A DNA stretch of 64,000 nt from Micavibrio aeruginosavorus (GCA_016432265.1 CP066681.1:2258342-2322341); one strand, 5' to 3'; positions 1-10,935 are shown, numbered from the stretch's first letter. Made by a program: numbers and translations. Notes: generated by a model from the sequence alone, not told the origin.

Positions 1-1
1 T

Positions 2-394
2 AAAACCGACAAGAACGAAGAAGTCATCGGTTTGAACGTCATGGAGATCAGCAACTTCCAGGCCTGCGTCGGGATTATCATGCATGAACGCCAGCATGCC
101 TCGCAGCAACGTCTGGCCGACGATTACCGTGCCGGGAAAATCGGCAAAACCCATCCCGATTACATGGCAGCCCGCATCTTCGCGGCAAACGGCAACAGCG
201 GCGGCTACATCAACGGCGACAAGGATGCCGGCATGAACGGCTACCGTTTCCAGCCGCTTGAGCAAGACGCCCATAATGCCGGCAGAATCGCCGAATACAT
301 GGTTTATAAAACCTATGCCCGCCGTCCCGGCATTTACACCGAACGTCATGTCCGCCCGGCTCCGGCAGCTCCGGCACAAAGATTGGCTTCATAA
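2..394 (+). CDS. Putative zinc metalloprotein (HExxH), 3' part only
   Basis: The reading frame is open from base 2 and no start is visible, so the gene begins outside the window; 130 codons remain before the TAA at 392-394. The sequence shows an HERQH motif (H-E-x-x-H, coded near 84-98), followed about 55 residues later by a PLEQDAHNAG segment whose Glu could be a third zinc ligand, as in gluzincin-type peptidases. The tail is Pro/Ala-rich (RPAPAAPAQ). An ATG at 41 and a TTG at 32 are in frame, but there is no Shine-Dalgarno sequence before them. Metallopeptidase activity is inferred from the motif only; I do not recognise a named family. A strong terminator follows directly. Confidence 0.5.
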   Translation, partial: KTDKNEEVIGLNVMEISNFQACVGIIMHERQHASQQRLADDYRAGKIGKTHPDYMAARIFAANGNSGGYINGDKDAGMNGYRFQPLEQDAHNAGRIAEYMVYKTYARRPGIYTERHVRPAPAAPAQRLAS

Positions 395-413
395 TTCTTG
401 TTATCCCTGCCTG

Positions 414-453
414 AAACCCTTGTCGGCATGTTCGACAAGGGTTTTTCTTTTTC
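414..453 (+). terminator. Intrinsic terminator of the first gene
   Basis: A perfect 12-bp stem, AAACCCTTGTCG (414-425) with CGACAAGGGTTT (433-444), has a 7-nt loop and runs into a T-rich tract to 453. On the plus strand it ends the upstream metalloprotein gene and separates it from the convergent glycosylase gene. Confidence 0.85.
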
Positions 454-471
454 ATCAAAGTAAGTTGAGAA

Positions 472-1089
472 TCAGGAGACGCCTTTGAGGTACCACAGCA
501 AGATAGAGGCCGCCGTGCGATGCGGGGCGAATTTCTTGCCCATTTTTAGGGCTTCTTCGGCGCTCGGGCGCTCTGCGCGGCGATGATAAATCCTGAGGCC
601 GTCTTGAATCCCAAGATCGGCGGGAGCCCAGATATCGGGCCGCGCCAGCGAAAACATCAGGTACATCTCCGCACTCCAGCGGCCGAATCCTTTCAGGCGC
701 GTGATAGCATCGTATACTTCGTTGTCCGACAAAGCCTCAAGCGCCTGAGGATCGAACGACTTCGTCTGCACGGCTTCGGAGAGGCCACGAATATATTTGA
801 CCTTTTGGCCGCTTAAGCCCAGAGCCCTCAATTCATCGTCATGCATTTTCAGCACACGGGCAGGCGTGACGTTTTTGATCTCCTTCTTAAATTTCTTCCA
901 TATACTCTGCGCAGCCTTGGTCGATACCTGCTGACCGATCACGATCCGCACCAGCGAGTCATAACCCGGCGCGGTATAGCGCCATGCCAGATGTTCGGGC
1001 ACGATATCCAGCTTCTTGAAAACCCGATCATTGAGAAGAAGATAATCCAGCCCTGCGCGGATATGGGGAACTTCGTGGAGGTATTTCAT
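472..1089 (-). CDS. DNA-3-methyladenine glycosylase II family (HhH-GPD) protein
   Basis: 205 residues. Proteins of this family excise alkylated bases (3-methyladenine and others) in base-excision repair. The sequence shows the core of the HhH-GPD fold: IVIGQQVSTKAAQSI around residues 49-63, a helix-hairpin-helix LKGFGRWSAEMYLMF at about 132-146, and the catalytic Asp in PADLGIQ (D158). There is no N-terminal AlkA-type domain or regulatory Ada domain; the length matches compact bacterial AlkA/MAG proteins. The ATG at 1087-1089 is the only sensible start. It lies 42 bp downstream of purS on the same strand and may be co-transcribed with purC-purS. Substrate range cannot be read from sequence. 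Confidence 0.88.
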   Translation of the reverse strand: MKYLHEVPHIRAGLDYLLLNDRVFKKLDIVPEHLAWRYTAPGYDSLVRIVIGQQVSTKAAQSIWKKFKKEIKNVTPARVLKMHDDELRALGLSGQKVKYIRGLSEAVQTKSFDPQALEALSDNEVYDAITRLKGFGRWSAEMYLMFSLARPDIWAPADLGIQDGLRIYHRRAERPSAEEALKMGKKFAPHRTAASILLWYLKGVS

Positions 1090-1096
1090 GCAGCAA

Positions 1097-1124
1097 AGCC
1101 CCCTCGGTTACGCTTGGAATGACA
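1097..1124. repeat. Fragment of a palindromic intergenic repeat
   Basis: The stretch CCTCGGTTACGCTTGG followed by AATGACAG, between purS and the glycosylase gene, resembles one arm of the common bacterial intergenic element of the form CCTCGCTACGCTCGG-AATGACA. Related sequence occurs at 28721-28800. The family assignment is from memory of its general form, not from a search. Confidence 0.35.
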
Positions 1125-1131
1125 GTCTTAA

Positions 1132-1365
1132 TTAAGCCGCGACTTCTATGCGGTAATCCTCAACCACCGTATTGGCAAGGAGCTTCTCGCACATCTGCTC
1201 GATGCGTTTTATATCAGTACCCGTCACGACCTCCAGTTCGATGGTCTTGCCCTGACGGACTTCACCGACCTCATCAAAGCCCATGCCGTGCAACGCCTGA
1301 CCGATAGCCTTGCCCTGCGGATCGAGAACGCCCTTTTTCAATGTCACATGCACATAAACCTTCAT
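1132..1365 (-). CDS. purS: Phosphoribosylformylglycinamidine synthase subunit PurS
   Basis: 77 residues, typical length for PurS, the small bridging subunit of the three-part FGAM synthase (PurS-PurQ-PurL) in de novo purine synthesis. It starts MKVYVHVTLKKGVLDPQGKA and contains GFDEVGEVRQGKTIELEV, the standard PurS beta-alpha-beta pattern. The ATG (1363-1365) follows the purC stop by 3 nt, and a GGAAGGTG Shine-Dalgarno lies inside the purC end, so the two genes are an operon. The partner subunits PurQ and PurL are encoded 1.7 kb away on the opposite strand. Confidence 0.95.
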   Translation of the reverse strand: MKVYVHVTLKKGVLDPQGKAIGQALHGMGFDEVGEVRQGKTIELEVVTGTDIKRIEQMCEKLLANTVVEDYRIEVAA

Positions 1366-1368
1366 GAT

Positions 1369-2250
1369 TTACACCTTCCGCGGCTTATTCGGCGGGGTTT
1401 TGTTGACTTCACGCAGGCGCCGCTGCTCGGCGACTTCATTTTCGATTTCACCAAGGGACGCAGCAAGCTGCTCGTTGATGCTGCCGCCTTGCACGATCCC
1501 ACCCTTGGGGATCAGACCAAGGCGTTCTGCCACCTGTTCATACGCCTCGATGACGTTGCCAAGATCCTGACGGAAGCGATCCTTGTCCAGTTTCTCATTC
1601 GTCTTGGCGTCCCACAAACGGCAATTGTCCGGCGATATTTCATCGCCCAGCAGAATATAAAGCTCGCCGTATTCGCCATAAAGGCGTCCGAATTCAAGCT
1701 TGAAATCGACAAGGCGCAACCCGATCCCGGCAAATAAGCCGTTCAGGTAATCGTTCACACGCCACGCCATATGAACCATTTCCTCAAGCTCATACGGATC
1801 GGCCCAGCCGAACCCGACGATATGGTGTTCGTTCACCATCGGATCGCCCAGTTCGTCTTTCTTGTAATAAAATTCAACGATGGGGTGGGTGAGGATCGTG
1901 CCCTCCTTCACGCCAAGACGCTTGCAAAGCGATCCAGCCGCAATATTACGCACGACGACTTCAACGGGAATAATTTCGAGCTGACGCACCAGTTGTTCGC
2001 GCATATTCAAAGAGCGCATGAAGTGCGTGGGGATGCCGATCGCTTCGAGTTTGGTCATCAAATGCGCGGAGATCCGGTTGTTCAAAACCCCCTTGCCCGC
2101 GATCAGATCGCGCTTTTCACCATTGAAGGCGGTGGCATCGTCCTTGAAGTACTGAACCAGCGTTCCCGGTTCAGGCCCTTCATAGATGGTCTTTGCCTTG
2201 CCTTCGTACAAAACCTTGCGCTTTGCGCCCGTATTGATCCATGTTTTCAT
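1369..2250 (-). CDS. purC: Phosphoribosylaminoimidazole-succinocarboxamide synthase (SAICAR synthetase)
   Basis: 293 residues. PurC joins aspartate to CAIR with ATP to give SAICAR. Diagnostic segments are [54 protein letters not shown] and [10 protein letters not shown], then [13 protein letters not shown], covering the whole SAICAR synthetase fold. Bacterial family members are usually about 235-255 residues. This one carries roughly 40 extra C-terminal residues after the VAERLG segment, rich in Glu, Arg, Lys and Pro, of no recognised function. It is first gene of purC-purS and divergent from the DUF1476 gene across a 92-bp spacer. Confidence 0.96.
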   Translation of the reverse strand: MKTWINTGAKRKVLYEGKAKTIYEGPEPGTLVQYFKDDATAFNGEKRDLIAGKGVLNNRISAHLMTKLEAIGIPTHFMRSLNMREQLVRQLEIIPVEVVVRNIAAGSLCKRLGVKEGTILTHPIVEFYYKKDELGDPMVNEHHIVGFGWADPYELEEMVHMAWRVNDYLNGLFAGIGLRLVDFKLEFGRLYGEYGELYILLGDEISPDNCRLWDAKTNEKLDKDRFRQDLGNVIEAYEQVAERLGLIPKGGIVQGGSINEQLAASLGEIENEVAEQRRLREVNKTPPNKPRKV

Positions 2251-2342
2251 CCCCCTGATATAGCCTAGATTTCTGCCGTTTCAAATGCTAGAAAAGCGGG
2301 GACTTCAATTTATTCGCTCGCGCATATGTAAAGGAGACACCC

Positions 2343-2660
2343 ATGAGCCTCAACGACCGCAAGGACGCATTTGAAAAGAAATACGCCCACGATCAGGAAC
2401 TGATGTTCAAGGTCGAAGCCCGCACAGCCAAATTGTTCGGCCTGTGGGTAGCCGGCGAAATCGGCCTCACCGGCGCCGATGCCGAAACCTATGCCAAAAC
2501 CGTTGTCACCGCCAACCTGGAAGAAGCCGGCTTTAACGATGTCAAACGCAAGGTCGCCCCCGATCTGCAGGCCAAGGGCAAAGACATCTCCGACCATGTG
2601 CTTGATCGCAAGCTGGAGGAATATTTTGAAGAAGCCAAAAACCAGTTGACCGCCGGCTAG
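2343..2660 (+). CDS. DUF1476 family protein (F1-ATPase zeta-type inhibitor)
   Basis: 105 residues; an alphaproteobacteria-specific family whose Paracoccus member is the zeta subunit that blocks ATP hydrolysis by F1-ATPase. The sequence shows the typical N-terminus MSLNDRKDAFEKKYAHDQEL (start ATG at 2343 after AAAGGAGACACCC), then the conserved ARRNKL-like helix (here EARTAKLFGLWVAGEIGLTG) and a C-terminal helical segment with many charged residues. A clear terminator follows. In many alphaproteobacteria this gene neighbours purC, which supports the assignment. That it inhibits the ATP synthase here is inference from the family. Confidence 0.9.
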   Translation: MSLNDRKDAFEKKYAHDQELMFKVEARTAKLFGLWVAGEIGLTGADAETYAKTVVTANLEEAGFNDVKRKVAPDLQAKGKDISDHVLDRKLEEYFEEAKNQLTAG

Positions 2661-3060
2661 AGCCAAAGAGCATACCCCGGTATGAAAATTAAAAAAGCCC
2701 CGTTGCAGCGGGGCTTTTTTAGCTTTTTTCAGTTTTTATCCCTAGTTCAACTCGCTGGCCTGAGCTGATTTCCTCTATTCCGCTTCAGGTTTTAGGCCCT
2801 CTCTTGCTTCTTGGCTTTTTGGGGCTCTTGAAACTTGTTCCAGCGTGTTTCTAATTTTTGTATATTAGATTCCTTAGATGATGTTTTCGGGGTCTGCAAG
2901 AGAAAAATTCCACAATTTTGCCCCAATGCGAAATATTCGTTCGTTTTCCAATAAAAACGGGTCAGACTTAAGAATTTCCAGCGTTCCTCAGCAGGATTTC
3001 CTGTGGCTTACATCATAAACCTGGCTTTTCCCACCCTGCTGCAGGTGCTAAATTGCGGCT
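2661..3060. other. 400-bp intergenic region upstream of purQ
   Basis: After the terminator at 2691-2720 this stretch is T-rich on the plus strand and less GC-rich than the genes around it. I see no convincing ORF, tRNA or riboswitch. The purQ promoter must lie here unless purQ is read through from DUF1476. Only one GANTC site (near 2868) was noticed. Confidence 0.5.
2691..2720 (+). terminator. Intrinsic terminator after DUF1476 gene
   Basis: Stem GCCCCG (2697-2702) with CGGGGC (2709-2714), loop TTGCAG, flanked by A6 on the left and T6 on the right, so it could act in both directions. It lies 31 bp after the DUF1476 stop codon. Confidence 0.9.
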
Positions 3061-3750
3061 ATGCAAGTCTCTTTGATCGTATTTCCCGGCACGAACCGGG
3101 AGCAGGACATGGCACAGGCCTTCAGGCGGCTGACTGGCAAAACCCCGCAATTTGTCTGGCACAAGGATACGGATCTGGGCAAACCCGATCTGATTGTATT
3201 GCCCGGAGGATTCTCGTATGGCGATTATCTGCGCTGTGGCGCGATGGCGGCTCATTCCCCGGTGATGAAGGAAGTGATCGCGCTGGCCAAAAAAGGAACG
3301 CGCGTCATGGGGATATGCAACGGCTTTCAGGTGCTGGTGGAAACAGAGTTGCTGCCCGGCGCGTTGCTGCGGAATCGTTCTCTGAAATTCATCTGCAAGC
3401 AGGTGCACTTGAAGGCGGCGACGAATCAGAACAGCTTCATGTCGCGCTTCAAAAAGGATCAGATCATTCAAGTTCCTATCGCGCACGGCGAGGGCAACTT
3501 CTTCGCTGACGAAGCGACCCTCAAGCAACTGGAAGATCAGGATCGCATCGCTTTCCGTTATTGCAATGAAAGCGGCATCGTAAACGATGACGCCAACCCG
3601 AACGGATCGCTGGGCAATATCGCGGGAATCTTGAGCGAGAGCAAAACCATCCTCGGCATGATGCCGCACCCGGAAAACGCCACACAGGATCATCAGGGTA
3701 ACCTGACAGGTCTGCCGTTATTTGAAAGTATTGTAAAGGCGATGAATTAA
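3061..3750 (+). CDS. purQ: Phosphoribosylformylglycinamidine synthase glutaminase subunit PurQ
   Basis: 229 residues. PurQ is a class I (triad) glutamine amidotransferase that feeds ammonia to PurL. The start MQVSLIVFPGTNREQDMA is the family N-terminus. The nucleophile Cys sits in VMGICNGFQVL, and the His/Glu of the triad in MMPHPENAT near the C-terminus. The oxyanion segment is LPGGFSYGDYLRCG. The Shine-Dalgarno is weak. It is the first plus-strand gene of the purQ-[unknown gene]-purL-[BolA-like]-grxD run. A longer overlapping frame beginning at 3003 is a shadow. Confidence 0.96.
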   Translation: MQVSLIVFPGTNREQDMAQAFRRLTGKTPQFVWHKDTDLGKPDLIVLPGGFSYGDYLRCGAMAAHSPVMKEVIALAKKGTRVMGICNGFQVLVETELLPGALLRNRSLKFICKQVHLKAATNQNSFMSRFKKDQIIQVPIAHGEGNFFADEATLKQLEDQDRIAFRYCNESGIVNDDANPNGSLGNIAGILSESKTILGMMPHPENATQDHQGNLTGLPLFESIVKAMN

Positions 3751-3755
3751 TGGGA

Positions 3756-3772
3756 ACCGCGAAGACGCGAAG
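3756..3772. repeat. Left inverted-repeat copy bordering the AT-rich gene
   Basis: ACCGCGAAG-AC-GCGAAG lies just after purQ. Its reverse complement, with a 1-nt instead of 2-nt spacer, recurs at 4342-4357 at the other end of the AT-rich gene. The right part of the copy runs into the ribosome binding site AAGGAAGGAGAT. Confidence 0.7.
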
Positions 3773-3784
3773 GAAGGAGATACC

Positions 3785-4362
3785 ATGGAAAATATCAACT
3801 ACGCCAAATACTATGATTTAGAATCCTATCTGTTCAGTGACGTACATAAGTTTTTTCATGACAATTATTATCTCTCTGCTGCAGACTTTTTTTGCATCAT
3901 TATCTGGAAAGCCAACCGCGCCAAATCAAAGATAGCAAAAAAAATTCATAGAATTGGCAAAAAAAAATATAAAAACCTAGATGAGATCGTAAAACAAATA
4001 ACAAACGCATTATACAAGGCAGGTAGTCATGAAAAAAGGATGGGTGTTTTGATTGGTGAGTGGAAATTCCGTCTGCCGATAGCTTCAGCCATACTGACTG
4101 TATTATATCCGAATAATTTCACAGTTTATGATGTCAGGGTTTGCAACTATCTGAAAAATGAGAACTTCCATGGACTTAGGAACAGGCGCTGGAGTGAGAG
4201 TCTGTGGAGCGATTATCAGGCTTTTATCCAAGCCGTAAAGTCTGATGATAATACCCCACGAGGCTTAACTCTTCGTCAAAAAGATAGATGGATATGGGGA
4301 AAATCGTTTTTCGAAGATTTACTAAACGACATAGATAATAACTTCGCCCTTCGCGGTAAAAA

Positions 4363-4366
<4 letters not shown>
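3785..4366 (+). CDS. Unknown AT-rich protein inserted between purQ and purL
   Basis: 193 residues, not a purine enzyme. The DNA is strikingly AT-rich (16 G+C in the 60 bases 3961-4020) next to GC-richer neighbours. It has a strong AAGGAAGGAGATACC ribosome binding site, and its TGA overlaps the purL ATG (ATGA at 4363-4366). Visible features are an N-terminal YYDLESYLF...FFHDNYYLS segment, a basic [14 protein letters not shown] stretch (41-54), and [24 protein letters not shown] (about 96-119). That last segment loosely resembles the helix-hairpin-helix plus catalytic-Asp region of HhH-GPD DNA glycosylases, with D116 as the candidate. That resemblance is a guess. The last residues are coded by the right inverted repeat. 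Codon and base use point to horizontal acquisition. Confidence 0.75.
4342..4357. repeat. Right inverted-repeat copy bordering the AT-rich gene
   Basis: CTTCGC-C-CTTCGCGGT; its reverse complement ACCGCGAAG-G-GCGAAG matches the left copy at 3756-3772 in 15 positions apart from the spacer. It forms the 3' end of the AT-rich gene and ends 5 nt before the purL start. Confidence 0.7.
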
Positions 4367-6602
<2,236 letters not shown>

Positions 6603-6603
<1 letters not shown>

Positions 6604-6836
6604 TGGGTATGGATGCGCAAACCATTGAAAAGATGATCAAAGACGGCATCCCCGACGCCGTTGTGAATATTTCCGACCTCAGGGGTGATGGCGACCATTA
6701 TGCGGCCTATATTGTCTCGGAAGCGTTCCGCGGCAAAAGTCGTGTGCAGCAGCACCAGATGGTCTATGCCGCCCTGCAGGGGAAGATGGGGGGCGAACTG
6801 CATGCGCTGGCCATTCAGACGGCCATACCCGAATAA
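6603..6836 (+). CDS. BolA/IbaG family protein
   Basis: 77 residues from the ATG at 6603, which overlaps the purL stop (TGATG). BolA-like proteins bind [2Fe-2S] clusters together with monothiol CGFS glutaredoxins. The sequence has the class II KH-like fold pattern: MIKDGIPDAVVNISDL, GDHYAAYIVSEAFRGKSRVQQHQMVYAAL, with the conserved H-x-x-VY. The GDGDHY segment resembles IbaG more than BolA proper. The next gene is the CGFS glutaredoxin grxD, the classical partner, which supports an iron-sulfur role. An in-frame TTG further upstream lies inside purL and is unlikely. Confidence 0.9.
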
Positions 6837-6872
6837 AACAGTTTTCGCGTAAAAAGAAGGAGTAAGACACTG

Positions 6873-7226
6873 ATGATGCAACAGACCGTACCGAACACCG
6901 TATTTGAAAGAATCCGCGGCGATATCGGCCAGAACGATGTTGTGCTGTATATGAAGGGCACGGCCGTATTCCCGCAATGCGGCTTTTCGGCAGCCGTAGT
7001 GCAAGTGCTTTCGCAGCTCGGTGTGAAGTTCAAGGACATCAACGTCCTTGAAGACAACGAAATCCGTCAGGGTATCAAGGAATTTACCAACTGGCCGACC
7101 ATCCCGCAGCTCTACATCAAGGGAGAGTTCGTCGGCGGTTGCGACATTGTCCGTGAAATGTATGCGACCGGGGAACTGCAGCAACTGCTGGAATCCAAAG
7201 GCGTCAGCTTCAATCAGGCTGCCTGA
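6873..7226 (+). CDS. grxD: Monothiol glutaredoxin (Grx4 type)
   Basis: 117 residues. CGFS glutaredoxins carry and transfer [2Fe-2S] clusters and partner with BolA proteins. The sequence has [12 protein letters not shown] (active Cys about residue 36), the glutathione-binding [21 protein letters not shown] segment with the cis-Pro, and the family length. Start ATG at 6873 (or 6876) is preceded by AAGGAG at 6857-6862. Last gene of the purQ-purL run; the intergenic to the convergent rodA is only 50 bp and holds no clear terminator. Confidence 0.96.
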   Translation: MMQQTVPNTVFERIRGDIGQNDVVLYMKGTAVFPQCGFSAAVVQVLSQLGVKFKDINVLEDNEIRQGIKEFTNWPTIPQLYIKGEFVGGCDIVREMYATGELQQLLESKGVSFNQAA

Positions 7227-7276
7227 ACATCTTTCGCCCTTCCCCTTGCCGCCGTGAGAGCGCCTTTCCCGCCCCG

Positions 7277-8410
7277 CTAGAATTTGGCGAGTTTGGAGTC
7301 CCGGTGGATGCTGGCGGACATGATCAGGCCAAAGCCGATCATGCAGGCCATCATCGCCGTGCCCCCGTAAGACACCAACGGCAGGGGAATGCCCACGACA
7401 GGGATCAATCCCATCACCATCGCCACATTGATGAACATATATAGCGAGAAATTCACCATCAAACCGAAGACAAGGAAGCGTCCGTAGGCGTGACGGCAAC
7501 GAAAGGCGATCCAGCCGCAATAAAGAAACACCAGCCCAAAAAGCAGCAGCAAAAACACCCCGCCCAAAAGCCCCCATTCCTCGGCCCACAGGGTGAAGAT
7601 GAAATCAGTCTGCTTCTCCGGCAGAAAATTGAGCTTGCTCTGCGTCCCCTGCAGGAACCCCCGGCCATCGATCCCGCCGGAACCCAGCGCAATTTTCGAT
7701 TGGGTGATATGATATCCGGATCCCAGTGGATCGGATTCTGGATTCAAGAACGTCAGAACCCGCTGCTTCTGGTAATCATGCATGTAAAAATGCCATACCA
7801 GCGGCACCAGAGCCGTCAGAGACGCCAGGCCCAGCAAATAAAGCCAGACCGGTGCCCCGGCGATGAACAGCATGGTCGCCCCGTTCACCATCATGATCAT
7901 GGCTGTACCAAGGTTTGGCTGCAGCAACACCAGTCCCACAGGCAACAAGACCATCAACGCGGGCACCAGAAGATAAGACAGACGGCGCATATCTTCAAGC
8001 GTGGATGTATGGAAATAGCGCGCCAGCGCCATCAACGTGGCGATCTTCATCAATTCTGATGGCTGAATCTGGATAAAGCCGAGATTGATCCAGCGTTGCG
8101 CACCCATGCCGATCTGCCCCATGAATTCGACGATCACCAGCAAGATGAATCCGATCCCGAATAGCGGATATGAGATCTTGTACCAGAAGCGGATGTCGAT
8201 CAAAGCAATTCCAGCCATCATGACAAAGAAAATCGCGAAACGGACAATCTGCTTCGACGCCCATGGTTCGAAATGCCCTGCCGCCGCCGAGTAAAGCGCT
8301 ACAAATCCGATCGCCGCGATCAAAAAGATCAGCGCCATCAGCCCCCAGTTCAGATTGATGATCTTCTGCGCCAGCGTTTGTTCGGTATGAATATCGAATG
8401 ACAGGGCCAT
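7277..8410 (-). CDS. rodA: Rod-shape SEDS glycosyltransferase RodA
   Basis: 377 residues from the ATG at 8408-8410 (MALSFDIHTEQTLAQKI), with AAGGA upstream and a 7-nt gap to mrdA; a longer frame reaching 8551 lies inside mrdA. RodA polymerises lipid II glycan strands during elongation together with PBP2. About ten hydrophobic segments are visible, and the SEDS hallmarks WINLGFIQIQPSELMKI, FLPEKQTDFIFTLWAEEWG and GIPLPLVSYGGTAMMA are present. Last gene of mreB-mreC-mreD-mrdA-rodA. Confidence 0.96.
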   Translation of the reverse strand: MALSFDIHTEQTLAQKIINLNWGLMALIFLIAAIGFVALYSAAAGHFEPWASKQIVRFAIFFVMMAGIALIDIRFWYKISYPLFGIGFILLVIVEFMGQIGMGAQRWINLGFIQIQPSELMKIATLMALARYFHTSTLEDMRRLSYLLVPALMVLLPVGLVLLQPNLGTAMIMMVNGATMLFIAGAPVWLYLLGLASLTALVPLVWHFYMHDYQKQRVLTFLNPESDPLGSGYHITQSKIALGSGGIDGRGFLQGTQSKLNFLPEKQTDFIFTLWAEEWGLLGGVFLLLLFGLVFLYCGWIAFRCRHAYGRFLVFGLMVNFSLYMFINVAMVMGLIPVVGIPLPLVSYGGTAMMACMIGFGLIMSASIHRDSKLAKF

Positions 8411-8417
8411 GATAGAT

Positions 8418-10322
8418 TTATCCTTCCCCTGCCGGTTTGCGCGGTTTGCGCGGCGGGAATGAGGCTGCGGGCTCTTTGGCCTGCGACACAGGGCGCAAGC
8501 CGCGGGAACGCGGGTTAAGTTTTTGTGTCTGCAGCAACAAATCGCGCGCAATCGGGGCCGCTACAGCCGAACCGCCGCCGCCATGCTCGACGACCACCGC
8601 GCAGACATAACGCGGATTATCGACTGGGGCATAACCAACAAACAAACCATGGTGACGGAATTTCCACGGCAGATCCTCCTGTTTGATGCCGCGCGCACGC
8701 TCGTCAGCCGTGATGCGTTTGACTTGCGATGTCCCGGTCTTGCCACCCATGGCCATGCCTTCATCGGTGATGCGCGCCCCCAGCGCCGTGCCGCCCGGGT
8801 AGTTGACGACATGATCCATCCCCTTCATCACCAGTTCAAGGTGCTTGTCCTTGACGCCGATTTTCTCCCATGGCTGATCATGGGTCGGAGCGTCGCCGAT
8901 ATAGCCCGTCAACCACGGTTTGACCGCGTAGCCGCCATTGACAATGCGCGCTGCCATCACCGCCAATTGAAGCGGCGTAGCCTGCACATAACCCTGCCCG
9001 ATTGAGCAAACAATCGATTCACCCGGATGCCATATATCCTTCATTGTCTGCTTTTTCCATTGCGTAGTCGGCATCAATCCCACCCGTTCTTCCGGCAATT
9101 CGACATCCAGTTTCTGCGCCAGACCGAAACGCTTGGCCATGTCGGCGATGCGGTTGATCCCGAGATCGACCGCAATCTTGTAGAAAAACGTATCGCAGGA
9201 TTCGGCCAGCGCCCTGACAAGATTGACCGTGCCGTGACCACCCCGCTTCCAGCAATGAAAGCGGGCATTGCCCAGCTCATAATGGCCGGGGCAAAAGGTG
9301 GATGTGTGTTCGTTGATAATCCCCGCCTCCAGCGCAGCGAGCGCTGTAATCAGCTTGAACGTCGACCCCGGCGGATAGGTTCCACCGACCGCCTTATTGT
9401 TCAACGGCAACCCTGGATCGGCCAACAACTGCTCCCATAAATCCGCCGGAATGCCCTTGGCGAATTCGTTCGGGTTGAAACTGGGCGAAGACGCCAGAGC
9501 ATATAATTCGCCAGAGCGCACATCCATGATCACAGCCGAAGCACTGCGCTGCTCAAGAAGCCGGGTCTGCGTAAAGGCCTGCAATTCAGCATCGATCGTC
9601 AGTTGCAGCGTCTTGCCCGTAACCGCCGGCGTATTGCGCAATTCGCGCACTTCCCGTCCGACAACGTTGACTTCCACTTCCGATGTACCGGCCTTGCCGC
9701 GCAATTCGCGGTCATAGGTTTTCTCCAGTCCTGTCTTGCCGATTTTAAACCCCGGCATTCGCAGCAATGGATCGACATTTTCCTCACCCTTGCTGACCGC
9801 GCCGACATATCCCAAAATATGAGCCGTCGCTTCAGCCATCGGATAGCTGCGAACTTCACCGACGTCAATCGCCACGCCTGGCAGATCCGGTAAATTGACC
9901 TCGATGCGGGACACCGTCTCCCAATCGAGATTTTCACGCACCTCCAGCGGGAAAAAAGGCGTGTTTTTCTTCGCCTGCTTCCTCAGCCTTTCGACATCTT
10001 TTTCAGTCAACTCAATATGCTTCTGCAAGCGGCGCAGCGTATCATCAAGTTTTTCTGTTTGCTCGGGAATGATGACCAGACGGAAATTCTGATCGTTGAT
10101 CGCGAGCAACTTGCCCGTACGATCGACAATCAGGCCGCGCGGCGGGGCGACCAGCTTGACGTTGATGCGGTTATTCTCAGCCAGCATGCGGTAACGCTGA
10201 CTTTCTGCGATCTGCAGCCATCCCAGCCGCCCCACCAGCGTGGTCAGTAAAATTCCCTGAACGCCGCCGACAAAGAAAGCACGTCTTGAGAAAGTGTTGA
10301 TTCTGGCCTGATCGCGATCCAT
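8418..10322 (-). CDS. mrdA: Penicillin-binding protein 2 (elongasome transpeptidase)
   Basis: 634 residues. PBP2 cross-links peptidoglycan in the elongasome with RodA. It has one N-terminal membrane segment (residues about 13-33), a dimerisation domain beginning APPRGLIVDRTGKLLA, and a transpeptidase domain with S-x-x-K in YPPGSTFKLI, SxN in AESCDTF (Ser-Cys-Asp in the motif-2 position, as in many PBP2) and KTG in MGGKTGTSQV. The C-terminus has a short basic Pro-rich tail. The start is 10 nt after mreD, with GGGCAAGGC just before the ATG. Confidence 0.95.
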   Translation of the reverse strand: MDRDQARINTFSRRAFFVGGVQGILLTTLVGRLGWLQIAESQRYRMLAENNRINVKLVAPPRGLIVDRTGKLLAINDQNFRLVIIPEQTEKLDDTLRRLQKHIELTEKDVERLRKQAKKNTPFFPLEVRENLDWETVSRIEVNLPDLPGVAIDVGEVRSYPMAEATAHILGYVGAVSKGEENVDPLLRMPGFKIGKTGLEKTYDRELRGKAGTSEVEVNVVGREVRELRNTPAVTGKTLQLTIDAELQAFTQTRLLEQRSASAVIMDVRSGELYALASSPSFNPNEFAKGIPADLWEQLLADPGLPLNNKAVGGTYPPGSTFKLITALAALEAGIINEHTSTFCPGHYELGNARFHCWKRGGHGTVNLVRALAESCDTFFYKIAVDLGINRIADMAKRFGLAQKLDVELPEERVGLMPTTQWKKQTMKDIWHPGESIVCSIGQGYVQATPLQLAVMAARIVNGGYAVKPWLTGYIGDAPTHDQPWEKIGVKDKHLELVMKGMDHVVNYPGGTALGARITDEGMAMGGKTGTSQVKRITADERARGIKQEDLPWKFRHHGLFVGYAPVDNPRYVCAVVVEHGGGGSAVAAPIARDLLLQTQKLNPRSRGLRPVSQAKEPAASFPPRKPRKPAGEG

Positions 10323-10332
10323 GCCTTGCCCT

Positions 10333-10902
10333 TCAAGGATAACTGTTCTGCGCAGGCGACAAGAAACGGTGCGTTCCGATCAAGGCCATCGTTACCACGG
10401 GGAACAGGCATAAAGTCACCAGCACCCGGATTGCCACCGGCATGATCGCCGGCCATTGCATATCGTTGACCAGCCCAAAGAGGCCCCACTGAATGCCGGC
10501 GGCCATCATCGCCACGAAACCGAATATGGCCCACAGGGAAATATAAGGCTGCGCCATCAGGAATTTCCGTTGGTCGCGCACCAGACTTTGCGCCAGAACA
10601 AGAATAAACGCCTGCAGGCCCGGCGGCGTCAATGACAATACATCAAGCAAGATACCGGCTCCAAAGCACAGCCATGTGGGTATCAGGCGCGGCCTGAAAA
10701 TGGCCCAGTAATAAACGGCCATCAAGACGAAATCAGGCTTGATGACCCCGGCATGCGGGATCGGCAAGGCCGTCAGGTTCAAAAGGAAGAGCAGACCCAG
10801 CAGGACATAAGCAACAAACAGCCTGATGATCGTCTCGAGCCCCCGCCACGAAAACGATATCTCGGAAATGCCGGAAGCGCGGCTTTTTCTTCGTCTTGCC
10901 AT
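10333..10902 (-). CDS. mreD: Rod shape-determining protein MreD
   Basis: 189 residues. MreD is a small integral membrane protein of the elongasome that links MreC to MreB. The sequence begins with a basic cytoplasmic segment (MARRRKSRASG), then about five or six hydrophobic helices, including RLFVAYVLLGLLFLLNL and LVTLCLFPVVTMALIG. The family pattern P-D-F-V-L-M-A-V-Y-Y-W is seen near residue 56, and GILLDVLSLTPPGLQAF corresponds to the conserved GLxxDxLxxxPxG motif. It sits 33 nt after mreC and 10 nt before mrdA. Confidence 0.92.
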   Translation of the reverse strand: MARRRKSRASGISEISFSWRGLETIIRLFVAYVLLGLLFLLNLTALPIPHAGVIKPDFVLMAVYYWAIFRPRLIPTWLCFGAGILLDVLSLTPPGLQAFILVLAQSLVRDQRKFLMAQPYISLWAIFGFVAMMAAGIQWGLFGLVNDMQWPAIMPVAIRVLVTLCLFPVVTMALIGTHRFLSPAQNSYP

Positions 10903-10935
10903 AAAAGAAGAAACTAAAGACTGAGAACGCTCAGG

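Noticed and set aside
3003..3509. Plus-strand frame overlapping purQ in another register
   Set aside because: purQ itself is unambiguous in the 3061 frame and this one has no domain.
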